A stretch of 64,000 bases of DNA from Verrucomicrobiota bacterium (GTDB lineage Bacteria; Verrucomicrobiota; Verrucomicrobiia; Verrucomicrobiales; DEV007): positions 1 through 64,000 of the forward strand of contig JAHDID010000009.1 in assembly GCA_020630975.1 (NCBI GenBank). Direction: 5' to 3'. The position numbers and the translations under genes were made by a program. A model generated the notes under the pieces. The model searched no databases and was not told where the DNA came from. It saw only the letters and a list, made by a program, of their open reading frames with translations. Of this stretch, positions 1-8,316 are shown one piece after another (the stretch's first letter is position 1; each line of letters opens with the position of its first letter).

Positions 1-55
1 ACGTGCGGTTCGGAGGGAGGGGTGCCATTGAAAAGATGGCATCCCTACCCCCTAC
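1..55 (+). mobile_element. 3' end of a group II intron (domains V/VI), truncated by window edge
   Basis: The first bases (ACGTGCGGTTC, then GGAGGGAGGGG) read like the 3' strand of a bacterial group II intron domain V followed by a domain VI stem. GGGGTGCCAT at about 20-28 pairs with ATGGCATCCC at about 35-45 around a GAAAAG-type loop. The intron would end at AC (54-55), matching the AY 3'-end rule. Its 5' part and any reverse-transcriptase gene lie left of the window. Recognition is from motif memory and pairing; the opposing domain V strand is not visible. Confidence 0.6.
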
Positions 56-293
56 TTGAGCGAGAGTCTCCGGCTAATAACGAAGCGTACCAAGGAGCGG
101 CGGAGTCTCGCCGCCGGGCAACCAGAGCCATCGGGCAGGAGCGCCATACCCGGCCAAAATTTTACGCAGCTCGATTCTATGGCTCAGCCTACCGGGTGAC
201 GAAACGTGCACCCCTCCTTGGGCTTCACCTATCGATCGGGGCTAGGATTTCAGAGACTCCCGGCCAAGGTCCGCTGCCCAGAAGGCTGAGCCA
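56..293. other. Non-coding stretch downstream of the group II intron
   Basis: No convincing gene. It contains one strong hairpin, GCGGCG-GAGTCT-CGCCGC at about 99-117, with no T-run. The stretch is the presumed 3' exon flank of the intron and lies past the stop codon of the minus-strand epimerase gene. Short frames here look like chance. Confidence 0.4.
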
Positions 294-1358
294 CTACACC
301 ACTCCCGATACCTCCAACCAATCTGGATGCGCATCGGCATGATCCGCGATCCTCTCCAGCACCTCTACCGTCGATATCTCGGGACGCCAATCCCATGCCG
401 CCTGACACCGCGAGGAATCCAACACTACCCAAGGTATATCAAACAAACGATCCTCCGCCTGCACACCCACCTCATGCTCGCCCCAGTGCTCAGCGGCCCA
501 TGCTGACATCTGCTTCAGAGAAAAAAGACTCTCGCTACCACCCGACACATTGAATGGACGCGCATCGATCTTACCCGATCTAATCTGCTTCAGAACCAAA
601 CGAAACAAATCCTGAGGGTGCAGACAATCCCGACACTGTCGCCCCGAACCATCGAAACCAATATACTTAATCGGCCTGCGGTGTTTGTAAGCATTGAGCC
701 AAAACGCAAAGATCCCCTGATCCGCCCTGCCGAACTGCCCCTCCCCTGCCAACACGCCACACCGATTGATGTACACCGGCATATCAAAACTGTGCGAATA
801 CTCTGCACACACCGTCTCAGCCGCCAGTTTACTAGCCCCATATAAACTGATCGGCGCAGCTGTCGAAAACGACTCATCGATCCCATTACGGGACAGACCC
901 TGAACCTGAGCCGCATCAAAATCGGGAACAAACCAATCCTCCCACTCGCACATGTTCAGCGAGCTCAATGCTTCAATAGAATACACGCGACTCGTGCTGA
1001 GCAGAGTAAAACCCGCCCCCACTTGCTTAGCATGCTCCACCGCATTGATCGCCCCCACTAGGTTTTGCATCATCAGAGGCCGACTCGTCCCCTCTTCGAC
1101 CCCAGATAGCACACTCGGATTCGCCGCCGCATCGATCACCCAATCCACCTCCCCCATTAGGCACACATCATCGACCTCGCAGATATCGCCGTGAATAAAC
1201 TTCACACCGATCTTCTGCAATTTCTCGACATTCGTAGCCGAGCCAGGCCGCGACAAATTATCCAACACCGTGACTTCAAAGCCCTCTTCCAGCGCAACGA
1301 AACAATCAGCCAATTGCTTACCCACAAACCCACAGCCTCCAATGATACCAATTTTCAT
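294..1358 (-). CDS. NAD-dependent epimerase/dehydratase (CDP-paratose/tyvelose 2-epimerase-like)
   Basis: A 354-aa extended short-chain dehydrogenase. The N-terminal Rossmann motif GGCGFVG (residues 7-13) binds NAD, and YGASK (Tyr173, Lys177) is the catalytic pair, with a Ser-containing LLSTSRVYS strand before it. Overall layout (acidic DN after beta-2, DAAANPSV segment, long insert before YGASK, CRDCLHPQDL) resembles CDP-paratose 2-epimerases, which convert nucleotide-linked deoxysugars for surface polysaccharides. The substrate is inferred, not shown. It lies 19 bp downstream of the phosphatase gene on the same strand, so the two are probably co-transcribed. No polysaccharide cluster is visible here, though the downstream side is cut by the intron and window edge. 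Function as SDR is secure; exact sugar is not. Confidence 0.85.
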   Translation of the reverse strand: MKIGIIGGCGFVGKQLADCFVALEEGFEVTVLDNLSRPGSATNVEKLQKIGVKFIHGDICEVDDVCLMGEVDWVIDAAANPSVLSGVEEGTSRPLMMQNLVGAINAVEHAKQVGAGFTLLSTSRVYSIEALSSLNMCEWEDWFVPDFDAAQVQGLSRNGIDESFSTAAPISLYGASKLAAETVCAEYSHSFDMPVYINRCGVLAGEGQFGRADQGIFAFWLNAYKHRRPIKYIGFDGSGRQCRDCLHPQDLFRLVLKQIRSGKIDARPFNVSGGSESLFSLKQMSAWAAEHWGEHEVGVQAEDRLFDIPWVVLDSSRCQAAWDWRPEISTVEVLERIADHADAHPDWLEVSGVV

Positions 1359-1377
1359 CCAAACAATTACTAACCTC

Positions 1378-1884
1378 TCAATTGAGCATCATCGTTCTCT
1401 GATAACCGACAAGCCAATCCCTTTGATCGTCTGTATCAGGCACTGCCACTCCCCTAGACCTTTCAACCCTAGCCAACGCAGACTCAACATCATAATCAAA
1501 CCATAACAAAACACCCACAGCCACAAGAGTCGCCCTACCAATTCCTGCTCTACAGTGAACAGCTAGACTCCCCCCCTCTCTCAAACTCAAATACAGATCC
1601 TCCGTGAAACGCTTAAAGCCTTCCATATCAGAAGGGACACTTCGGTCTTTAATCGGAAACGACACGAAATCCATACCAAGGTTTCCGCAGATCACACATT
1701 CATCCCGAAGCCCCATCATTTCCGCTTCAGGCTCTTCGAGCAACGAAACCACTCTCCGAACACCCGCCTCCTTTAGCCGCTGCAAACTATCCTCAAGCCA
1801 CTCTCCCGGAACAGGCCGAGGCATCACAGCCAAAAATGCACCACTTAATCTCTCAACGACGAATAAACTAGGCTCAAACGCCAT
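1378..1884 (-). CDS. Dual-specificity / tyrosine phosphatase family protein
   Basis: A 168-aa cytoplasmic protein with the cysteine phosphatase P-loop HCRAGIGRA (Cys111, Arg117) and an upstream general-acid Asp in PIKDRSVP (Asp80). That is the usual order of atypical dual-specificity phosphatases (CX5R family). No signal peptide. The substrate could be a phosphoprotein or a phosphorylated small molecule; the sequence does not tell. It is immediately upstream of the epimerase gene with a 19-bp gap, suggesting one mRNA and perhaps dephosphorylation of a sugar-pathway component. A 62-bp gap separates it from the upstream small hypothetical gene. Confidence 0.8.
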   Translation of the reverse strand: MAFEPSLFVVERLSGAFLAVMPRPVPGEWLEDSLQRLKEAGVRRVVSLLEEPEAEMMGLRDECVICGNLGMDFVSFPIKDRSVPSDMEGFKRFTEDLYLSLREGGSLAVHCRAGIGRATLVAVGVLLWFDYDVESALARVERSRGVAVPDTDDQRDWLVGYQRTMMLN

Positions 1885-1946
1885 AACAAAAACCCTCCTA
1901 AAGTAAGGACCAAATAGCTATACTAAACCACTAATAGAACCAGGAG

Positions 1947-2369
1947 CTAACCAAAATGCGGACAGATCTCTTCGATCCGAAATGCATACCCCTTCTTTCC
2001 AGCGTCAAACAGAACAAAATCGATCTGCAAATCACTCCATTTACCATTCAATGGCAAATTAAGTGAAATCGCAGCAGCTAATGGATGTCCCACCGGTGTA
2101 AACCAAATCACATCTTCTAGTGGCTCAGGATTCCCCCCTTTGGCTTCTGACCATTCAGTTATCACAAACTTATCTTCTCCAGGAAAAAGCTGCTCAGAAC
2201 GGTAAGAATCAACCCGACAGTATATATCATCAGGATGAGGATCAGAACTCATACCATAGCCCAATCGCTCAATCACATCTGACACGTTTCCTTTCGCGAG
2301 TACGCTTAACCAAGACTTGGCAAATGCGATCAAATCTTCGTCCGAGATGTCTTTCGGCACATATTCCAT
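1947..2369 (-). CDS. Hypothetical protein (possibly DUF7668-like)
   Basis: A 140-aa soluble protein with no signal peptide or membrane segment. The C-terminal part (NGKWSDLQIDFVLFD, then a GYAFRIEEI strand) resembles a small domain of unknown function I tentatively associate with DUF7668; this is weak recall. I chose the Met at 2369 because AGGA lies eight bases upstream and this start falls 4 bp after the preceding gene's stop. A Met at 2390 would overlap that gene by 17 bp. The tight spacing suggests translation after the long secreted-protein gene, but a functional link is not evident. Confidence 0.6.
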   Translation of the reverse strand: MEYVPKDISDEDLIAFAKSWLSVLAKGNVSDVIERLGYGMSSDPHPDDIYCRVDSYRSEQLFPGEDKFVITEWSEAKGGNPEPLEDVIWFTPVGHPLAAAISLNLPLNGKWSDLQIDFVLFDAGKKGYAFRIEEICPHFG

Positions 2370-2373
2370 CTCA

Positions 2374-5300
2374 CTAATCCTGCACCACACGCAGCCTGAA
2401 ATACTTCCGCGCCTCAGTCGCTGGATCCGATATCACTAGCCGTCTGTTCCCATCCACAAAAGCCTGCTGATAGGTAGCCGTGCCAGCCGGATTGCCATCA
2501 TTTACTACCGACAGAATCTCAGTCCACGTCTCCATATCGGTGGAGCTCTCGATTAGCACGGTGATGCCTGCTACCTCAGTCCGCAGGTTGGTGCTGATCT
2601 CAGCCCAGGTCTCGACGATGTCGATGGTGAGCGGAGCCACCTCGCCATCGGCTAGGGCAAATTCGGTGATGTTATCGATACCATCGCCATCGGCATCGCC
2701 AGTGGGGCCTAGCAAGAAAGGATCGGCCAACTGCTCGGCGGTAAAGGTGGTATTTTGCCAAGTGGTATAGTCGGTCTGTGGTGTCGCATTATACAGATCC
2801 GAGATCTCGGCTGGTGACAACGACCGACGGTAAATACGCAGATCATCGATCTGGCCAAACCACGAATTGCCACCCTGTGTGGTATCGCCGACTCGTAGCT
2901 GCCCTGCGACACGAGTGGTGCCGGAGGCTGACTCCTCTACTAGAGTACCATCATCGTAATAGAGACGGTGCACCCAGGTGCTGGAGTCGGTGTCGTAGGT
3001 ATTTACCATGGTCACCAGATGCCAGTCGCCATCATTCATCGGAGCAGTAGCGACATCGAGTGTCGCCGATGTGTAGCCTCCATTGTGGGCCTGCACGCGG
3101 TCGGGTGTGTTGATCATCCAGATCCGATTCTGCACATCGCCATCGTCCTTGCCTAGGATCGTATTGTAGCCACTCGTGACCGTAGTGCGCACCCAGACTG
3201 AAAAGGTGTACTCATCGCCCTGCGGATCGAAATCGAGATCCGATTGATTCGCTGGGAAGAATGGCACCACCACCTCGCCGCCATTAGCCGTACCGTAGGC
3301 ATTGCCGAAGCGGCCATCGGCATTCCAGGTCGCATTGGCCACCGTGGTGGCGTGGTTGTTGCCATTGGTGCTGGCATCCCAGATCTGATCGCCAGCGCCT
3401 TCATCAAATGTGTAGTGCAGGATCAGATCGCTATCGGTGCTCAGGCCGCCGGTGGGCTGCACCTGTAGACTCAGGCTCTGCGTGGCGCTGCCAGACTCAT
3501 CGCTCACCTGCACCGTGATCGGCGCGGTAGCGGCAGACGTCGCCATACCACTGAGTGTGCCGTCTGGCGCGAGATTGATACCATTGGGCAGGACGCCGCC
3601 GACTAGCTCCCAAGTGCGGGTGCTAGTGCCGCCAGCCGCCTCAAGTGTCGTCGCATAGCTCTGCCCCACTGTGGCTACTGGTAGCGTCGTGGTGGTGATC
3701 GAGAGCGGTGGATTGATGGTGAGCACCGCCGCATCCGACAGCACATTGCCCGCTGCATTGGTGATGCGCACGGTATAGCTACCGGCATCGGCCAGCGTCA
3801 CATTCGCCAGATCGAGCCGAGGTGAGTCGCTGCCCACAGTCGCCCCATCGAGCTGCCACTGGTAAGTAAAAGGTCCGGTGCCCGACACGCTGGTGAATAG
3901 GCTGATCGTATTGCCCACGGCCACGGTCTGGCTGAGCGGCTGGGTAATGACTGTCGGTGCCTCGGGTGCCGGAGCGGTCGCATCGGCTAGGGGCACACCA
4001 TTTTCGTCGCGCCCATCGAGCTGGCCTAGATAAGCGAGCAGATCGCTCTGATCGCCTACCGATAGGCTCAGCACACGGCGATGCGGCTCAGCTGTGGTGA
4101 AATCGTCCGCCGTGGAAACCAGGATAGCATTGATGCCGATATCTGCGGTGCGCAGGATGTCGATCTGATTGGTCGCACCCGCCGTCAGCGTGGTATCGAC
4201 GATCGCCCAGCGCCAGCCACTGGTCATCCAGCCATCGCGCGGCTCCTGACGGAGAGCGGTCACACTCTGCGCCGCGCCACCATTGATGGCGATGTCGAAG
4301 TGGGCATTGCTGTAGCTGCGCACATAGCGAATGGCGATGCGAGCTGTGCCGCCACTGCCGCCATCGACTGCAGAGAAGCGGATACCTGAGCCGGGATCGC
4401 TTTCCAAAAATCTAGCTGTGCCACCCAGCGCACCGCGGAAAAATCCGCCACCACCCTCGCTGGCCGAGTCGGTGGTCAGACTGGAGCCGCCACCCAGATC
4501 CGTAGCTGTCTCGGCTAGGTAGAGCTGACCGCCAGCGTAGTCAAAGACATCGGCCAGACTCTCGGCCTGCCCATGGTGGAGAAAGGTGCGCGAGGCGTGC
4601 AGGCCATGCAGGGTCGGGGTATCGATACCCGTCAGCGGGCCACCTAGGCGGCCGCCACTAAAGTTCGTCAGCGTGCCAGTATCGTGCAGCGCATGAGTGT
4701 CCACCGCTGCCACCAGGCTATCGGTGAGCGCATCGCCACTGTGACAGGTGGCACAGGCCTGTGCGGTAAAGATCGTCTCGCCGCGCTGGGCGGCAGCGCT
4801 CAGACTACCATCTGCCTGGCGCTGGGGACTGCGCGGCAGCTCCGCATGACCGAGCGAAGTCACATAGGCAGCCAGGGCATCGAGATCGGTGCTGAGCCCA
4901 GTTTTGCCCGATGCCGGCGATGGGTGGTAGTCGGCAAACTCCAGCGGCGTGAGATCGAGGAAACCCTCACCTCCGAAGACATCGCGGATGTCGTGCTCAA
5001 AGTCCTGGATCTCATCAAAATTCCCCGACCAGTGTACATTGCCATGCCCCACACCGCTGCGGCCGCGCAGGTCGGTAGTGCGGCGCAGGCCATCGCCACG
5101 CCCGGTGAAATCCCAGGTCTGACCATCGTGCCCGCCATCGACGTGGCAGCTCGCACAGCTGATGTAGCTATCGGCTCCCATGCGCGGGTCGGCCGCATTG
5201 TAAAAGATCTGCTTGCCCAGCAGCACCTCGACGGAGAGCAGCTCGGTGGCCACCGTATCGGTGGTGGCTAGTAGGGGCGCGGTCGTCTGGCTACGCTGCA

Positions 5301-8208
5301 GCAATGGGGTTGCATCGCGCACGGTCACGCTGCGGCCCATCAGGTTTTGAATGAAAAGCCGATTGCTCACCGGGTCGATCAAGAGTCCCTGTGGAGCTAG
5401 CCCTGCCGCCAAATCCACGGTGATCACCGCAGGTGTCGACTCGGCAGAGCTTTCACTATAGGCATGGCCAGTCGAGGCGAGAGACAGGGTATCGAGCCCG
5501 ACCACTCGATTATTCCCCTGTAGGGCGACCAGCAGCGTATCGCCGATCGGCGTGTAGGCGACTGCAGTCGGGCTATCCGAGTTGTCGAAATCCTTGCGGC
5601 TATTGATCACCTCTTGGTTGGTCGATAGATCGAGAAAGGACACTACCGAGCGCAGCATGGTCTCGTGGGTGAGATCAGGCAGGCCGTAGGCATTGCCACG
5701 CACGATATTGTCTTGCTTCGACGCGATGGCGGCTCGACTGCCATCGGGCGAGATAGCGATAGAGGCCAGGTAGTTGGGCATACCGGCGGCGCGATCGCCA
5801 CCATCGGACTGGATGGAGTAGCGCAGCGGTATGGTGCGCTGGTAGGCCAGCGTGCTTCCTGAAAACTCCGCCACCTGCGCCTGCAGATGCGCCGAGATAA
5901 ATCGAGTGACTAGCACCCGGCTACCATCGCCACTCACCGCGATCGCACGCGGTGTCGAAAACGGCGACGCCACCGACACCGGAGCGGCACTAGGCGTAGC
6001 TGTGGTGTAGCGCTGCACCTCGGCAGAGCCGTAGAGTGTCACATACATCGCACTACCATCGGGCGATGGGCAGACTCCATAGGGTGCCGCACCGTAGTCG
6101 AGAGCTATCGTGGTGTGAGTCGAGCCATCGTCGCCGAGCACCCAGATCTCGTCGGACTGGTGACAGGTCACCCAGTAGCGGCCCTGGGCATCGCGAGCGA
6201 TATTGCGCGGATTGGTGCCCACCGTGTGCTCGTCGATTTTTGCCCCAGTCGTCGCATCGAGCACAGAGACGGTATTGGCATCGGGATTCACCGTCCACAG
6301 ACGTCGGCCACCCGCATCGTCGCCCACCGCCATGGTCGAGCTCTGCGTCGGTGCTGGGCCAGTCGGTGCCTCGATCACTAGTGGGCGTAGCGAGCCATTG
6401 GAGATTTGCCCTGAGTCATCGCGCACCTGCACTAGTATCTGTGGGCGCCCCTCGGTGGCATAGGTGTGGCTGGCAGTCGCCGAGCTACCCCAGGCCGACC
6501 ACGTGCTGTCGAAATTGAACCGATACTCCAGAGCTCCAGTACCCGTGGCCACTATCGTCACGTCCAGGCTTTCTCCCGGAGCTGGGTAGTAGTCCGATGC
6601 GGTCACCTCGGAGATGCTCGGCGGAGCCACCGCATCGATGCCGCCGCCTGTGGAAAATCGATATGAGTAGGGCTCGATGGCATTGCCTGCGGCATCGACA
6701 AAGCCGATGGCATTGCCCGGATCGGAGAGAAAATCCACCTGATAGGTCGCATCGGCCACCAGCCCCGTATCCGGCGTGAAGGTGAGCACTCCGGAGAAAT
6801 CGTGGATCAAAAAGCCCGGCACAAAAGTATCCAACGAGCCATCGCCCAGCACCTGGCGCACGGTAAAGTCGATGCCATTGCGTGGGCCGCCATTCCTAGG
6901 ATGCTCGTGCAGGAGAAAGCTGAGCGGTGCGTGGCGTGGATAATTGGTCCGGCCCGTCTGCGGTACGTGATAGGTCACCTGCGGTGCGGTGGTATCGGGT
7001 GCCTGCTGGTGCACCCACACGCCCATGCCTTGGTTGTGCCCAGGGATCGGGTAGCCGCCTGTGAGCCATAGGTTGCCCAGGGCTAGCGACATCTGGCTGG
7101 TATTCACCTCGGTGCCATCCTCGTCCAGCGTCAGCACGATGGGATTGGGATCGCCCGCTAGGAATCGGCTGGTATCGATCTTTCGATTGTGGATAAAGGC
7201 ATATTGGTCCTGAAACACCGGGTAAGAGGCATTGGTAAACTGGGGGATATTCAGACTAGCCGCGAAATCAATCTGCCCGGTGCCAGCAGGGTCAGCCGCT
7301 TCGGTGATGTCGGCACCGACTAGAATATCCGTACTCGAGCCGATCACATATAGTCCCGAGCCATCGCTGAAAAAGGTCGGCCAATAGCCCTCGAAACCCT
7401 GATCCATCGAACCGACGAACTGCGGGGTGATCGAGCGATTCGCCGGATCGGGATCGTCAAAGTTATTGTACTGCAGGCGGTAGACCACCACCCCATCGCG
7501 CCCGGCACCACCGCTGCGTGCATAGACCAGCAGATCGCCGAAAAACATCGGGTGCCAATCGCCACCGCCAAACGGGCCGACGTGGTCAAACTCGGCCATC
7601 ACATTTCGCTGCACGTAGCCCCACTGGCTGAGCGTCATGTGCGAGATCTCAAAGGTCTCATTTGGCGATCCATACCACGCCATCGTCGCCTCCCACGGCC
7701 CGGCTTGGCTGGCGCGATTGTACCACAGCGGCATCTGCGCCAGATTGGGTATGCCATTGGTACCGCCCAGCTCGACTATCCCGCCAAAAGTCTGCACCCG
7801 CATCACTCCCGGCAGCAGTAGCGATCCACTCTGCGCCGTGCCATGGGCTCCCCAGCCGTAGTTGCCCTGGTGCCAGTAGTTGTTGTCGTAGGTCAGACCG
7901 AAGTCCGACGGGTGGCGGCGCACCGGATCCTCCGGATCGGAGATGTCGTACACCCGCAGCACCAGATCCGACCCGACTCGTGAGCCTGGAGCCTCGCCAC
8001 CGACGATGATCCAGCCATTCAGATAGGTGATCGACGTCGTCCGCCCGATCGCCTCCGAGTCATTATCCAGCGGATGGCTCAGCAGCGTGCCCGGAGCCTC
8101 CGTGCGGGGCAGGTTTAGAAAGCCCTGTGTGGTCACCTGCCCGAAGGCCATAGCTGATGCCAAGCAGATAAACAGGCAGATGGCAGCTGAACGTAGAAAA
8201 CGAAACAT
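2374..8208 (-). CDS. Giant secreted di-haem cytochrome/propeller protein with Ig, CBM6-like and LamG modules
   Basis: The product is 1944 aa from Met at 8208, which begins a clean signal peptide ending near AMAFGQ; a longer frame starts at 8268 but its extra 20 residues look unnatural. Domains in order: an N-terminal beta-propeller-like region with a DISDP motif; an SbsA/Big-type Ig segment (DTTAPQVTYHVP); a PKD-like segment; a YVTN-type propeller (VNPDANTVSVLD, TLYGSAEVQRY); then a di-haem cytochrome-peroxidase/MauG-like domain with CASCH (5143-5160) and CATCH (4741-4758); a CBM6/35-like beta-sandwich after the second haem; an Ig domain (VITQPLSQTVAVGNT); a putative-Ig (He_PIG) segment; a LamG domain (LHYTFDEGAGD); and a short C-terminal 'GDADGDGIDNITEFAL' calcium-loop/anchor-like module. 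It is probably exported and possibly surface-bound, with redox activity inferred from the haem motifs. Substrate unknown. Confidence 0.8.
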   Translation of the reverse strand: MFRFLRSAAICLFICLASAMAFGQVTTQGFLNLPRTEAPGTLLSHPLDNDSEAIGRTTSITYLNGWIIVGGEAPGSRVGSDLVLRVYDISDPEDPVRRHPSDFGLTYDNNYWHQGNYGWGAHGTAQSGSLLLPGVMRVQTFGGIVELGGTNGIPNLAQMPLWYNRASQAGPWEATMAWYGSPNETFEISHMTLSQWGYVQRNVMAEFDHVGPFGGGDWHPMFFGDLLVYARSGGAGRDGVVVYRLQYNNFDDPDPANRSITPQFVGSMDQGFEGYWPTFFSDGSGLYVIGSSTDILVGADITEAADPAGTGQIDFAASLNIPQFTNASYPVFQDQYAFIHNRKIDTSRFLAGDPNPIVLTLDEDGTEVNTSQMSLALGNLWLTGGYPIPGHNQGMGVWVHQQAPDTTAPQVTYHVPQTGRTNYPRHAPLSFLLHEHPRNGGPRNGIDFTVRQVLGDGSLDTFVPGFLIHDFSGVLTFTPDTGLVADATYQVDFLSDPGNAIGFVDAAGNAIEPYSYRFSTGGGIDAVAPPSISEVTASDYYPAPGESLDVTIVATGTGALEYRFNFDSTWSAWGSSATASHTYATEGRPQILVQVRDDSGQISNGSLRPLVIEAPTGPAPTQSSTMAVGDDAGGRRLWTVNPDANTVSVLDATTGAKIDEHTVGTNPRNIARDAQGRYWVTCHQSDEIWVLGDDGSTHTTIALDYGAAPYGVCPSPDGSAMYVTLYGSAEVQRYTTATPSAAPVSVASPFSTPRAIAVSGDGSRVLVTRFISAHLQAQVAEFSGSTLAYQRTIPLRYSIQSDGGDRAAGMPNYLASIAISPDGSRAAIASKQDNIVRGNAYGLPDLTHETMLRSVVSFLDLSTNQEVINSRKDFDNSDSPTAVAYTPIGDTLLVALQGNNRVVGLDTLSLASTGHAYSESSAESTPAVITVDLAAGLAPQGLLIDPVSNRLFIQNLMGRSVTVRDATPLLQRSQTTAPLLATTDTVATELLSVEVLLGKQIFYNAADPRMGADSYISCASCHVDGGHDGQTWDFTGRGDGLRRTTDLRGRSGVGHGNVHWSGNFDEIQDFEHDIRDVFGGEGFLDLTPLEFADYHPSPASGKTGLSTDLDALAAYVTSLGHAELPRSPQRQADGSLSAAAQRGETIFTAQACATCHSGDALTDSLVAAVDTHALHDTGTLTNFSGGRLGGPLTGIDTPTLHGLHASRTFLHHGQAESLADVFDYAGGQLYLAETATDLGGGSSLTTDSASEGGGGFFRGALGGTARFLESDPGSGIRFSAVDGGSGGTARIAIRYVRSYSNAHFDIAINGGAAQSVTALRQEPRDGWMTSGWRWAIVDTTLTAGATNQIDILRTADIGINAILVSTADDFTTAEPHRRVLSLSVGDQSDLLAYLGQLDGRDENGVPLADATAPAPEAPTVITQPLSQTVAVGNTISLFTSVSGTGPFTYQWQLDGATVGSDSPRLDLANVTLADAGSYTVRITNAAGNVLSDAAVLTINPPLSITTTTLPVATVGQSYATTLEAAGGTSTRTWELVGGVLPNGINLAPDGTLSGMATSAATAPITVQVSDESGSATQSLSLQVQPTGGLSTDSDLILHYTFDEGAGDQIWDASTNGNNHATTVANATWNADGRFGNAYGTANGGEVVVPFFPANQSDLDFDPQGDEYTFSVWVRTTVTSGYNTILGKDDGDVQNRIWMINTPDRVQAHNGGYTSATLDVATAPMNDGDWHLVTMVNTYDTDSSTWVHRLYYDDGTLVEESASGTTRVAGQLRVGDTTQGGNSWFGQIDDLRIYRRSLSPAEISDLYNATPQTDYTTWQNTTFTAEQLADPFLLGPTGDADGDGIDNITEFALADGEVAPLTIDIVETWAEISTNLRTEVAGITVLIESSTDMETWTEILSVVNDGNPAGTATYQQAFVDGNRRLVISDPATEARKYFRLRVVQD

Positions 8209-8316
8209 AGACGGGTCAGAAACAGATTGGAACGAAAGGATAAGATAAGAAACCCTTGTCCTGATCATATCTCAAGAGCTTCTTTGCCAGGTCGATTGTA
8301 GCTAATTCTAGAAATT

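Noticed and set aside
56-293. Possible tRNA or rRNA fragment after the intron
   Set aside because: No cloverleaf, no CCA end and no recognised rRNA core sequence; only one isolated hairpin.
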